This document shows positions 43,510 to 52,565 of a DNA stretch of 64,000 nucleotides, piece after piece. The notes below the pieces were generated by a model that was not told the DNA's origin, did no database searches, and worked only from the letters and a program-made list of their open reading frames with translations. Each line of letters opens with the position of its first letter. Position 1 is the first letter of the stretch. The position numbers were made by a program, and so were the translations under genes. Source of the stretch: Maribacter_C sp947494565 (GTDB lineage Bacteria > Bacteroidota > Bacteroidia > Flavobacteriales > Flavobacteriaceae); the NCBI RefSeq assembly GCF_047345415.1, contig NZ_JBLFEP010000007.1, positions 186,001 through 250,000 on the forward strand. The letters run 5' to 3'.

Positions 43510-45090
43510 TTAATTTTTACTGTATGTTGCCTGAATACGATCGATTTCATCTTTGAAATGTTGATAATCGGTTTCTCCGATTCTGGTTTTGATTCGGTTG
43601 AGAAACTCCAAGAGTTTCTGATGCTCTTTGTCGGACAGTACTCCGTCGTCCAATGATACATAAATCAAGTCTTCGAAATGATTTCTAGCTTCTTTGGCAA
43701 TTTCTATTCTTCTCGTCTTGTCATAGAAATATTGATAGAAAAAAGTCGCCTCTTCATAGCTTATCTTTTTCTTTAGGGCCAAGTGGTCGACACTATGCTT
43801 GATGTCATCGATTTCATTCGAAATAGTATCATAATCCTTTGTTTTCGATTCGAATTCCCGAAACAGTTTGTTGACCATAACAATCTGCTCCGATATGATT
43901 TTTTCCCTTCGCTTGAAAATGAAGAAGCTTGAGAGGGCCGATATGATAATAAAGGAGAGCCCCACGATAAATTCGGTTAAAAAACCTTTTTCCTCCAGAT
44001 TTTTGAATTGAGTGCTAAAAAAGTTACTGCCCGATAATTTTCCTTCATTCTTGACGGCATATTCAATGGGTTGCAAATCGGCCCGAACCATCTCATTTCT
44101 AGGCGCGAAACTGTTTACATGGGCCACAAAGTAATCAAGTAGCGGATTCATATCGTTCTTATCGTATAATTTCCTAAGATTACTCCATTGCCCAACGGTG
44201 TAGCTTTTGTTGAACTTCTCGGAGATGATCTGGTTGGCTCTATTGAAGGTGTATACGAAGGGTTTCGCTTTAGCCGATTCGGATAAGGGTTGCTGTTTAT
44301 CGCTCAATTTCCCTCGTAGATAAAAGATAAGTTCAGTATCGTCCGGTTCGATACGATACAGTTTTCCTATCCTGCGGTAATGGTCTTCTGTCAGCAGCAC
44401 TTTGGCATTTGGAATCACATGTGCTACCGATATCATGTGAAAGTTGGGAGGAATTACAATCGTCTTTCCGCCAATTTGGGCATGTACATCCCGATCATAT
44501 AATTTGTACCACAATTTTTGACCAAAAAAAGTTTCCGGTTCTATTTTATGAATATCATTGAAGACCATGACGAATTTTTTATCTGGATTTGCCAGACAAC
44601 GTTCAAAAAAATCAAGGAGTAAGCCTTGTTTCCATACCCCGTTGACTTCTTCACCAATAAATTGGCGATGGTATTCCATATCGAAGTTCACAGCGCCAAA
44701 AACACGCAGCATATGAGATTCATCCGTAGCTATGAATCTTGCTAGGCGATCGATCAAGGTTGAGGTTCCACTGCCTATAACGCTTGAAAATACCGCAAAT
44801 CTGTTTTGGACCACCTCTTGGGTATAGTACTGAAATTTTGAAAATTCAACAGAGGGTATAAAAGGATTGGCCAAGCGAGTCCTAATATCCTTTTGAGTGG
44901 CTGGCCTACCGTGTATTTCTTCAAATAGTATTGCCGTAGAGTCTTTCGCCTTTGCCAAAGTTAGGTATTGCGCATCTAGTTTGGGGCCCATTCCTATCCA
45001 AGCGGGATCCACCCTGTTGCTACTACCTAGGTATATGAACACTGCAATGCCCAATAAAGACAGAAAGAGAAAGCCGTATTTTTTTTTCAT
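43510..45090 (-). CDS. Membrane-anchored McrB-like AAA+ protein with degenerate nucleotide site and TerB-like tail
   Basis: A 526-residue protein. Helix 1 is at about 5-22. The AAA+ region (about 95-300) resembles McrB: GSGTST at 106-111 sits where Walker A should be but lacks the Lys, and KFVMVFNDIH at 172-181 sits at Walker B with Asn-Asp for Asp-Glu. IPPNFHMISVAH at 214-225 is sensor-1-like, and YRRIGKLYRIEPD at about 238-250 matches the McrB Arg-finger region. A second helix lies at about 372-393, then a coiled coil (about 395-440) and a helical tail with SLDDGVLSDKEH, as in TerB-like domains. Probably a non-hydrolysing scaffold; function unknown. ATG 45090 is preferred over an upstream TTG. 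Confidence 0.7.
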   Translation of the reverse strand: MKKKYGFLFLSLLGIAVFIYLGSSNRVDPAWIGMGPKLDAQYLTLAKAKDSTAILFEEIHGRPATQKDIRTRLANPFIPSVEFSKFQYYTQEVVQNRFAVFSSVIGSGTSTLIDRLARFIATDESHMLRVFGAVNFDMEYHRQFIGEEVNGVWKQGLLLDFFERCLANPDKKFVMVFNDIHKIEPETFFGQKLWYKLYDRDVHAQIGGKTIVIPPNFHMISVAHVIPNAKVLLTEDHYRRIGKLYRIEPDDTELIFYLRGKLSDKQQPLSESAKAKPFVYTFNRANQIISEKFNKSYTVGQWSNLRKLYDKNDMNPLLDYFVAHVNSFAPRNEMVRADLQPIEYAVKNEGKLSGSNFFSTQFKNLEEKGFLTEFIVGLSFIIISALSSFFIFKRREKIISEQIVMVNKLFREFESKTKDYDTISNEIDDIKHSVDHLALKKKISYEEATFFYQYFYDKTRRIEIAKEARNHFEDLIYVSLDDGVLSDKEHQKLLEFLNRIKTRIGETDYQHFKDEIDRIQATYSKN

Positions 45091-45507
45091 GGTGTTCCGA
45101 TGAGAAGAACTTTTGGTTAGCGGTAAGCACCTTTCGCCAGTAAAATAGGTAATTTTTGGCAAACCTGAAACCCAGACTGGGTTTGTTTAAGTAGTAGCTG
45201 TGAAAAGGTTTTCTGTAATATCTGAACCAGCTCTTCCCTTAGCTGCCTGAAAATGCGAAGAGTTAATTTCTTTCCATTGGACAACTATCTTTTTCTGAAG
45301 GGTGTCAGGGTACTATATTCCTCGGAAAAACCCGGATAAAAGACGGGTCTTATCGGTAAGGTGTTTCTAAGGGTCAAAACGTTTATCGACACTTTTTTAC
45401 ACTTTGTCCTGATTTTTACACCATATCGAATAGAATTGACATTCAGCGAGTTATGAAGAGTTCTGTGCCTTTGACGGGGTTATCTTAGTATCACCCAAAT
45501 ACAAGTC
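45091..45507. other. 417-bp intergenic spacer with two hairpins
   Basis: A spacer between divergent genes, longer than any other here. It holds a tight hairpin AAACCCA / TGGGTTT (45168-45184, loop GAC) and a second ACCCG / CGGGT hairpin (45330-45348). Neither has a proper T tract. A 28-codon frame at 45253-45339 (plus) has no visible ribosome-binding site and I do not call it. No exact TAnnTTTG box is visible; a near match, TACACTTTG, occurs in the downstream third. A small RNA or structured leader of the downstream gene is possible but unproven. Confidence 0.5.
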
Positions 45508-45795
45508 ATGAAACCTATTTTAACCATTTTGTCAGTTATCGTATTCGGAACTTCAGCTTTGGCCAATTCGGGTAAAGTAACATCCGATGTCCACCCTCAA
45601 ATCGAAGCGTATGAACAAGTTACAACCCTTAAAATGGATAGTCTATTGGATAGTGGCATTGTTATTGCTTCCTATAATAATGAAGTTGAGTTTGCGAATA
45701 AAAAAAGGATTGCACGTCTATACAAATTCAAGAATTCGAGAATCAAGAAAGCATTGACATTCACAACGAAAAGAAACAAAGCCAGAATGGCATAA
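45508..45795 (+). CDS. Small secreted basic protein of unknown function
   Basis: A 95-residue protein with a clear signal peptide (1-19, cleavage after Ala-Leu-Ala) and a mature part of about 75 residues. The mature part is neutral to acidic at first and strongly basic at the end (RIARLYKFKNSRIKKALTF, then KRNKARMA). I recognise no family. The gene follows a long spacer and is followed after 26 bp by a 36-codon membrane-peptide gene and a strong terminator, so the two probably form one transcript. Confidence 0.62.
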   Translation: MKPILTILSVIVFGTSALANSGKVTSDVHPQIEAYEQVTTLKMDSLLDSGIVIASYNNEVEFANKKRIARLYKFKNSRIKKALTFTTKRNKARMA

Positions 45796-45821
45796 TCAAT
45801 AACAGTATAAATTTTAACGCT

Positions 45822-45932
45822 ATGGTATTTTTCACAATTGTTATTCCCGCTCTTTTAATAGGAGGTTTTATTATAGACTCCCTAAGACCACAAATGCAAG
45901 TACGACCAATTAAAGTACGAGTTCGTAAATAA
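45822..45932 (+). CDS. 36-residue single-pass membrane peptide
   Basis: ATG at 45822 to TAA at 45932. One hydrophobic helix (residues 2-18, FFTIVIPALLIGG core) is followed by a short basic tail (RPIKVRVRK). Support: it lies between the small secreted-protein gene and a strong terminator 22 bases after its stop; it has a compact helix-plus-positive-tail design; and no competing frame exists. No homologue is recognised. Position suggests co-expression with the secreted protein. Confidence 0.55.
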   Translation: MVFFTIVIPALLIGGFIIDSLRPQMQVRPIKVRVRK

Positions 45933-45953
45933 GCAGTACTACTAGAAAAAAAT

Positions 45954-45987
45954 GCCCCACTTCCCTTAATTGGAAAGTGGGGCTTTT
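45954..45987. terminator. Bidirectional terminator between convergent units
   Basis: Nine-pair perfect stem GCCCCACTT / AAGTGGGGC with a 12-base loop. Four T follow on the plus strand, and on the minus strand the stem is followed by AT and a run of T (the A tract at 45946-45952). It closes the small-protein operon on the plus strand and the amidohydrolase gene on the minus strand. Confidence 0.82.
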
Positions 45988-46050
45988 GGTTCTTTCACTT
46001 AAGTCCGTGAATTTGCATACTCTATTGGATGCAGACCACACTATTGATCT

Positions 46051-47643
46051 TTATTCTTTGATGCCTGGTTGCAGAATTTTAAAACCTGTTCTAGCCTTTT
46101 CGGCATCTACCATGTCTTTCACTTCTTGTAATAGGGCTTTGGAGTCGTAAATGATACCATCTTTAATCGTATACTTTACACCTCCTTCACGAATGACTTC
46201 GTTTTTTTCCGTCAATTTAATAGCCCCCGTACCATAAAGCACCTTTAGGTTTTTTAACGGATTGGCGTCGACCACAACAAAATCAGCTAGTTTCCCGATA
46301 GCTACGGAACCTATTTTGTCATCCCATCCTAAGGCCTCGGCACCATTCAAGGTTGCGGAACGGATTACCTCCAACGGATGAAAACCCGCTTCACGTAATA
46401 ACTCTAACTCCCGAATGTAAGCGAAGCCATAGAGTTGAAAGATGAATCCTGAATCGGAACCTGTCGTGACGCGCCCACCTCGATTTTTATACTCGTTGAT
46501 GAAGGTCATCCAAAGACTGAAATTTTGTCTCCAGGCCACTTCTTGCTCGGTACCCCAGTCATGCCAATAACTTCCGTGTGATATTTTGCTTGGCTGGTAG
46601 AATTCCCACAATGAAGGCAAGGTGTAGTTTTCGTGCCATTCGGCACGTCTGGCACGCTGTAAGTCGCGACTTGCCTCGTAGATGTTAAAGGTTGGATCTA
46701 GGGTGAAATCAAGTCCCAATAATTCGGTCATCACATTTTCCCAATGCTCAGAATAAGGCTTAGCCGCTTGTGCCCAGAGCTTGCCTGCATTTTCAAATCG
46801 GTGTTGTTCATTTTGATAATTATAGTCTAAAGGGTAATCTTGTACCGTTCGGTCGTCAAAAAGTGCCTCCGGAAGCCCGTACCAGTGTTCCATGGAGGTC
46901 AATCCGGCGCGTGCCGAATGCAATACGTTCCATCGCGCCACACTTAGTTGCGCATGATGGCATGCGGAACCAAGTCCCAATTTTTTATTTTCATCCAAAG
47001 CCGCTGCCATGATTTCGGGCTCAGCACCAAAAAACTTGATGCCATCCGCACCTTTCTTGGCATTGGCACGGACCCATTCCCGTGCCTGTTCGGGTTTCGA
47101 AATTGGAATGTCGTTCAATGGATTGAAGCTCGAGCTTGTTTGCCCAAAACCAGTATAGGCAAAAATACGAGGTGCCACGATTTCGTTTTTAGCACTTTTT
47201 CTTTTGAGATCCATAGTAAAATCAACACCGCGACCACTGGGCTCACGTACACTGGTTATCCCATGGCCCATCCAAAGTCTAAAGACATATTCCGGTTCGG
47301 CCCCTTGGGCTTTTCCACCAATGTGGCCGTGCATATCAACAAAGCCGGGCATGAGATACATTCCGTTGCAGTCGAGTTCTTTGCCTCCAGCTTTTAACTT
47401 CGGTCTTTTAGATTCATCAATAGGTACCCCATCATAACCGACTACCTGTATGTTTTTGATGATGTTCTTTTCAACTACAATGTCAATCGGGCCTTGAGGT
47501 GGAGCACCATTTCCATTGACAAGCATGACCCCGCGTATGATGAGTTGTGAATGGGGCCCATCGCCTTCGGCGGATTGGGCGATGGTTTGACAGATGGCCA
47601 CTAAACAAAGTAGCAGAAAAATTAGGTTGGATTTTCTTTTCAT
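46051..47643 (-). CDS. Amidohydrolase-family protein, secreted
   Basis: A 530-residue metal-dependent hydrolase of the amidohydrolase superfamily with a signal peptide (1-23, ending Thr-Ile-Ala-Gln). Metal site seen: HGH at 105-107 in GFVDMHGHIGG, Lys203 in GIKFFG (possible carboxylated Lys), the His pair at 229-230, His253 in MEHWYG and the final Asp in TGSDSGF. The C-terminal IGSVAIGKLADFVVVDANPL is the classic beta-sandwich return. The substrate is probably a cyclic amide or dipeptide, as in exported imidazolonepropionase/prolidase-like members. The start at 47643 opens the signal; upstream in-frame codons have no such feature. Confidence 0.85.
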   Translation of the reverse strand: MKRKSNLIFLLLCLVAICQTIAQSAEGDGPHSQLIIRGVMLVNGNGAPPQGPIDIVVEKNIIKNIQVVGYDGVPIDESKRPKLKAGGKELDCNGMYLMPGFVDMHGHIGGKAQGAEPEYVFRLWMGHGITSVREPSGRGVDFTMDLKRKSAKNEIVAPRIFAYTGFGQTSSSFNPLNDIPISKPEQAREWVRANAKKGADGIKFFGAEPEIMAAALDENKKLGLGSACHHAQLSVARWNVLHSARAGLTSMEHWYGLPEALFDDRTVQDYPLDYNYQNEQHRFENAGKLWAQAAKPYSEHWENVMTELLGLDFTLDPTFNIYEASRDLQRARRAEWHENYTLPSLWEFYQPSKISHGSYWHDWGTEQEVAWRQNFSLWMTFINEYKNRGGRVTTGSDSGFIFQLYGFAYIRELELLREAGFHPLEVIRSATLNGAEALGWDDKIGSVAIGKLADFVVVDANPLKNLKVLYGTGAIKLTEKNEVIREGGVKYTIKDGIIYDSKALLQEVKDMVDAEKARTGFKILQPGIKE

Positions 47644-47752
47644 TGATTTTGGTTTTTGTTGTTCTTTCTTTTTAGCATTTCGATTTGTCATTGCATTTTC
47701 AAAGTAATCATCGTCAACCGAAGGAAGCCGGTTTCGAAGTCGAAACAATTCA

Positions 47753-48487
47753 TCACGTTTTATATTTGAATTCCAAAGGTTTTTTGATGGCTCGTATGTG
47801 TATAAAGCCAGGGAACTCATTCAGTTCCTTAAAATGCCTAGGATCTCTTTTTTCAAATTCGGCTACCGGTTTAGGCTCTATAAGTTGGTCAATGTAAAAT
47901 CCATTGCCTGTCAGTGGTGCAATACAGTCATGGAGTGATCTGCGGTAACTGTACACCTGAGTCGGTTTTCCAAAACCGGACCAAGTGGCATTTACGGATT
48001 CTACCTCAAAGTACTTTTTAGATTTGAAATACAGAAATTCGAAAAATGGATGCTCAATGGATAATACGAGGCTACCATTTGGTTTGAGTACACGATGGAA
48101 CTCTTGTATCGTTGAATTCCAATCTTCCAGATAATGCATCGCCAGCGCACAAACAATATGATCAAAAGACTCGTCATCGAGCATGTCAAGCGGGTGTGCC
48201 AAATCATGCACAAAAAAATAACCGGAACCCGCATTGCGCCTTTTTGCGTGCGCTACCATTTTTGGGCTGATATCGAACCCGGTTACCGTAGCGCCCATAC
48301 TGGTCAAAACCTCGGCATACTTACCCGGACCACAGGCTGCATCAAGAATCTCCGATCCTTGTACCCCTGCAAGCAATTTGAGCGTATTCGGGCGGTCATA
48401 ATAAGCATTGTGCGGTTTGTGATCGATCAGTTCATTATAACTGTCCGCTAAGTCTTCATAGGCCGCTACTATTTTTTCCTTTGACAT
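47753..48487 (-). CDS. Class I SAM-dependent methyltransferase
   Basis: A 244-residue Rossmann methyltransferase. Motif I is ILDAACGPGKYAEVLTSMG (about 44-62), the acidic ribose-binding loop GFDISPKMVAHAK follows, and motif IV is DHIVCALAMHYLEDW. The closest types are UbiE/Tam-like small-molecule methyltransferases. The acceptor is unknown. It is 28 bp downstream of the M14 carboxypeptidase gene. Confidence 0.87.
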   Translation of the reverse strand: MSKEKIVAAYEDLADSYNELIDHKPHNAYYDRPNTLKLLAGVQGSEILDAACGPGKYAEVLTSMGATVTGFDISPKMVAHAKRRNAGSGYFFVHDLAHPLDMLDDESFDHIVCALAMHYLEDWNSTIQEFHRVLKPNGSLVLSIEHPFFEFLYFKSKKYFEVESVNATWSGFGKPTQVYSYRRSLHDCIAPLTGNGFYIDQLIEPKPVAEFEKRDPRHFKELNEFPGFIHIRAIKKPLEFKYKT

Positions 48488-48515
48488 GGGTCTCTCTTAA
48501 AGGAGTAAAAGATGG

Positions 48516-51050
48516 TCAATCCCTTGATGGGACAGAGATTTTATTTCCTAGGAACAATGCATTCAAAAAGAGGCGATTTGTGCCATACCAACTACCTCGA
48601 AAATTAGGATTGTCAGCAAACAGCACGACTCTTCCGCTACCTACTTTGCTCACGATTAATGAAGCCGAAGGCTTTAAATTCTCGTCGCGGTTCTCGTCCG
48701 TAATAAACCCATCGATCAGCGGTTTTCTTGAGTATTTGGCTACAGTGGCGTATTCGTTTTTACTAGGGGCCAACCAGACCGTATTATTTTTGTACACGGG
48801 AATCGTTTTGTCACGATACCCAAATGCCAAGGGATGTGTCGTATCAAGATCTACCCTTAGAATAATACCACCTACGCTTTCTTTTCCAAGATTTTCAGGT
48901 GCATCTACATAGGGCTTACGCTCGGTGATCTTCGTACTGTCTTTGGTTAGGGAGTCCCGTTCTACATCCGTCAATTTTTCTTTGACCAATTTTTTTTCAA
49001 TCGCCCATTTGGATGCCGTACCAATAGTAATAAGGGTATTCCCCTTATTTACCCATTGCTTGATTTTCTCTTGCTGCTTCTTACTGAGATTATATCTTCC
49101 GGATACCATGACGAGCGTGGTGTATTTATCTAAATTGATCCGATTGAAGTTCCTAAGTGGTATTTTCGTGATGGGCATGTGAACTCTGGTATCTAAAAGG
49201 TGCCAAACTTCGCCTGCCTCATAAGAACGCGTACCGGTACCGATCAGCATGGCCGCTTTCACTTTACTTACCGGTTGTATGTATCTACTGCCGAGATCGA
49301 TTCCTTTAAGACTATAGCCCGAATCAACCCCATACATCGGTATTTGAAATTTCTCTTGGGCCGTCTGCAACAGGGCGAAGATTTCATCGGAATCCTTTTT
49401 TTGAAGACTTACTGGAAGCACTAGGGCCCCGTAGCCGAAACTTTTGGAGTTATTCCCACTTTGCGCCGTGAATGGTTTGAAGCTTGACGACAGGACTAAG
49501 CCTTTTTCTTGAAGGTAATGCAAGGCTGCGGGTGCGTTGTAATCATCCCAATCGAGAATATAGGCGTAGTCCGATTTTTGAACCGGCGCGACCGAGACCA
49601 CTGTTTCGGTACTTTCAACTTTTTCTCCAAGATTCAACGTATTTACCGCCTTGTATTTCATGTTGTAAAAGTTACCTACTGACCAGGCCGAGGCATCATA
49701 GTAAACGCTATCCCGATATTTGGTATAGGTTTCGAACATCGTTTGTACCATACGATACTGAGCTTGTTTGGTAGGCACCACATATCGATTTCCCGATTTA
49801 TACACGTCGATTTGATGTTGTAATAGTTTATCGATAAAAGCCTTGGTTCTATTCGCATCATATGCATCACCGAATTCGTATCCTCGAATTTTACTTTTAC
49901 CCGCTATGGTCAGTGCGCTTTTAAAGAAATTCTGCTGATACTTGCGCATATAGGCTTTGTTCGCTACCGCTGTCTTTACTGTTGTAATACCTGATGTATA
50001 CTGGTTGCGAATGGTGAAGGGAAATGTTATTTTTCCAAAGGCGGTCTTTTGCTCATGTCCTCTTGAACTGGCTTGTTCGAAGAGAAGGCCTAACCCTCCT
50101 TGCATATCCGGATACGACGAGCCATAACCCGGATAGGTACCGTCAAATACTTCTTTGGTGAAGTAGAAAGAACCAATACTGTCTAAGGCCTTGGCGAATT
50201 CAGCGCCAAACATGTTATTCAGGTCTTCGTAGTTTTCCTTGGGCATAATAGGATCTAAAGATCCATTAACCTTCATGGGCTCAAAGAAGTACGTCGCATT
50301 CGAGCCCATTTCATGAAAATCGGTGACCACGTTCGGATACCATTCGTGAAACCATTTCAGTTTGCCTTGACTTTCAGGGTGTATCGCCAATAACCAATCA
50401 CGGTTGAGGTCAAACCAGTAGTGATTGGTTCGCCCGCCAGGCCAGTATTCGTTATGTTCCGCATCCTGCGGGTCCGATACATTCGGCGTACCTTGATACG
50501 TATTCGCCCATTGGGTATGGCGATCACGGCCATCAGGATTGATGGTCGGGTCGATCATGATAACGGCATTCTCAAGGTATCTCAATATTTCCGGGTTGTT
50601 CGATGCGGCAAAGGTATAGGCGGTAAGCAAAGCGGCTTCTGAACTAGAGGGCTCATTTCCATGAACGTTATACGCCAAATTGATAAAGATGGGTACTTCA
50701 TTATAGTTTGAAACCGTTTTGGTCGGATCTGTAAATGCCAAATGCTGCTCTTTCAATTGGGATAGATTCGATAGGTTTTCGGGCGAGGTAATGGTTAGCA
50801 TGACCAACTTCCGTCCTTCATGAGTGGCTCCATATTGGTAAATAGAGGCCCTATCCGAAGTTTCGGCCAGCTTGGTCAAATAAGCCACAATCAGGTCATG
50901 GCGTGTGTGATGTTCCCCGATTCCATAACCCAAAAACTCTTCTGGACTTGGAATTGATTGGTTAAAGGGATGGAATTTCTTGAAAAAGTAGTCTTGAGCA
51001 TGAATTGATGTACTGACGAACAGCACCAAAAGGAGTAATTTTTTGAACAT
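48516..51050 (-). CDS. M14-family zinc carboxypeptidase, secreted, with C-terminal GATase-like domain
   Basis: An 844-residue exported protein (signal peptide 1-18, ending Ile-His-Ala-Gln). The M14 domain (about 35-370) has the zinc motif HGNE (His130, Glu133), an Arg/Asn substrate loop IDPTINPDGRDR, the third His in VVTDFHEMGSN and the catalytic Glu in LLFEQASSRG. Residues about 480-780 form a class I glutamine-amidotransferase-like fold without an obvious catalytic Cys. Large M14 proteins of this layout are common in Bacteroidetes and degrade peptides or peptidoglycan fragments. Confidence 0.87.
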   Translation of the reverse strand: MFKKLLLLVLFVSTSIHAQDYFFKKFHPFNQSIPSPEEFLGYGIGEHHTRHDLIVAYLTKLAETSDRASIYQYGATHEGRKLVMLTITSPENLSNLSQLKEQHLAFTDPTKTVSNYNEVPIFINLAYNVHGNEPSSSEAALLTAYTFAASNNPEILRYLENAVIMIDPTINPDGRDRHTQWANTYQGTPNVSDPQDAEHNEYWPGGRTNHYWFDLNRDWLLAIHPESQGKLKWFHEWYPNVVTDFHEMGSNATYFFEPMKVNGSLDPIMPKENYEDLNNMFGAEFAKALDSIGSFYFTKEVFDGTYPGYGSSYPDMQGGLGLLFEQASSRGHEQKTAFGKITFPFTIRNQYTSGITTVKTAVANKAYMRKYQQNFFKSALTIAGKSKIRGYEFGDAYDANRTKAFIDKLLQHQIDVYKSGNRYVVPTKQAQYRMVQTMFETYTKYRDSVYYDASAWSVGNFYNMKYKAVNTLNLGEKVESTETVVSVAPVQKSDYAYILDWDDYNAPAALHYLQEKGLVLSSSFKPFTAQSGNNSKSFGYGALVLPVSLQKKDSDEIFALLQTAQEKFQIPMYGVDSGYSLKGIDLGSRYIQPVSKVKAAMLIGTGTRSYEAGEVWHLLDTRVHMPITKIPLRNFNRINLDKYTTLVMVSGRYNLSKKQQEKIKQWVNKGNTLITIGTASKWAIEKKLVKEKLTDVERDSLTKDSTKITERKPYVDAPENLGKESVGGIILRVDLDTTHPLAFGYRDKTIPVYKNNTVWLAPSKNEYATVAKYSRKPLIDGFITDENRDENLKPSASLIVSKVGSGRVVLFADNPNFRGSWYGTNRLFLNALFLGNKISVPSRD

Positions 51051-51127
51051 GAAGGAGTAGATTAATTAGTCGTATTAAATATAGGTATAATAGACCGAAA
51101 CCCCTTGCTGAACGCAGAAAGAATTAC

Positions 51128-52342
51128 CTAGGCCACGGAGGGTATCTGTTGGTGGATTTCCTTGAACTTCACGATGTAATGTGTGCCCTTTTTGGTAATA
51201 TCACGCATGATGGAACCATGAAGCTGACGCGCTAGGTTGTGTATGAGTTTCAGTCCCAGTGATTTGGTGGTTTTATGGTTGATGGTTTCAGAGAAGCCGA
51301 CTCCGGTATCGCCGATATTAAGTACATATTCATCAAAATCGCCTTTTCGCAATCGAATGAAGATGACTCCCTGACTGTCGTCCACTATGCCATATTTTAA
51401 CGCATTGGTCACCGCCTCATTAATCAATAGGCCCAGCGGAATGGCCGTATCGATATTGAGTTTCACATTAGGTATGTCAATATCAAGTGTAATATTCTTA
51501 CTGGTTCCTTTGATGGAGCGTACCAAGTATTCGGCTAGTTCCTCAACGTACGACTGGTAACCTATTTTAGCTATGTCTTCTCGCATGTACAGCATTTCAT
51601 GAACCATGGCCATAGCAATAACCCTGTTCTGACTATTTTTTAATAGGGTCTTTGTTTCTATGTCATCCACGTTTCTAGCCTGTAAGCTGAGTAGACTGGA
51701 TACGGTTTGAAGGTTGTTTTTGACACGGTGGTGCACTTCCTTCAGCAAGGTTTCCTTTTCATTGATCTTCGCCTCTAATTTATCTTTGGTCTTGTACAAG
51801 GTATGATGGGCATGTAATAGGTTCTTTCCAAATACGCCCCCTAACAAGTAAACTGAAAACAGAACACTGAGCAGCGCAAAGATATCTTTTGATTTTGCGG
51901 GAATCACATTCGTGGCAAAACTAAAATCAGCGATACTTTGGGAATAGATCAATACAATGATCAATAAGTTGAGATTTAGGTAAAGGGTTCCGTACTTTTT
52001 GGTAGTTACATAACCTGCTACTACGATCAATGCCAACACAAAGATAAAGGGGCTATTGATACCTCCACTATATAAGGTAATAATACTTGCACCCGCTAGG
52101 GTCATAATGGAAACGATATTGTAGGTTAGCGTTAGATTTTTATGTAGATAATACAGGAGCGTATTGATAAGGTTGAGTATCCCGAAGCTGAGAAATATCC
52201 AGGGGATGACTTGCGTGATGTCAAGCATAAAAAGACAGATACAACAAAAAAGTATAGAGAAAAAGGAAGTGAAATAATTTACCCGTAGCACTAAACGTGC
52301 CTTGTTAGCAAGTCGTTCCGTTGGTTTTATAGTTGATTTCAT
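51128..52342 (-). CDS. Sensor histidine kinase, HisKA_2 type, with membrane domain
   Basis: A 404-residue kinase. Five to six membrane helices fill residues about 20-175, a linker coiled coil about 180-200, the HisKA_2 phosphoacceptor box EVHHRVKNNLQTVSSLLS has His204, and an HATPase_c domain (about 295-395) carries NEAVTNALKYG and GDTGVGFSE. There is no periplasmic sensor domain, so it may sense a membrane or intracellular signal. No response regulator is adjacent (orphan). Confidence 0.88.
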   Translation of the reverse strand: MKSTIKPTERLANKARLVLRVNYFTSFFSILFCCICLFMLDITQVIPWIFLSFGILNLINTLLYYLHKNLTLTYNIVSIMTLAGASIITLYSGGINSPFIFVLALIVVAGYVTTKKYGTLYLNLNLLIIVLIYSQSIADFSFATNVIPAKSKDIFALLSVLFSVYLLGGVFGKNLLHAHHTLYKTKDKLEAKINEKETLLKEVHHRVKNNLQTVSSLLSLQARNVDDIETKTLLKNSQNRVIAMAMVHEMLYMREDIAKIGYQSYVEELAEYLVRSIKGTSKNITLDIDIPNVKLNIDTAIPLGLLINEAVTNALKYGIVDDSQGVIFIRLRKGDFDEYVLNIGDTGVGFSETINHKTTKSLGLKLIHNLARQLHGSIMRDITKKGTHYIVKFKEIHQQIPSVA

Positions 52343-52565
52343 AGCGGTCTTATTAGGTATTCAGGAAATGAACTCCGTCGGGGGTTCCCTTATTTTCGGC
52401 TTTGATGGTCAAATCCGTCTTTGTGGTAAAACTAAATATGTTTTAGCATATATAACTAGTTTTCCGTTCATTTTTGGAATTTTAGAATCAAAGCCTATCA
52501 TTCGTAAACGCTATTATAGTTACGAATTCAGTGTCACTTCGGACGTATTCTTTCAGTCCTGGAAT

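Noticed and set aside
45091..45162. TTG start 24 codons upstream for the McrB-like protein
   Set aside because: The ATG at 45090 directly precedes the lysine-rich start of the first membrane helix, a better N-terminus.
45253..45339. 28-codon open frame in the long spacer
   Set aside because: No ribosome-binding context, no hydrophobic or family signature, and it ends within a hairpin; kept only as a remark on the spacer.
47644..47820. 59-residue N-terminal extension of the amidohydrolase
   Set aside because: The extension has no domain features and would bury a clear signal peptide beginning at 47643.
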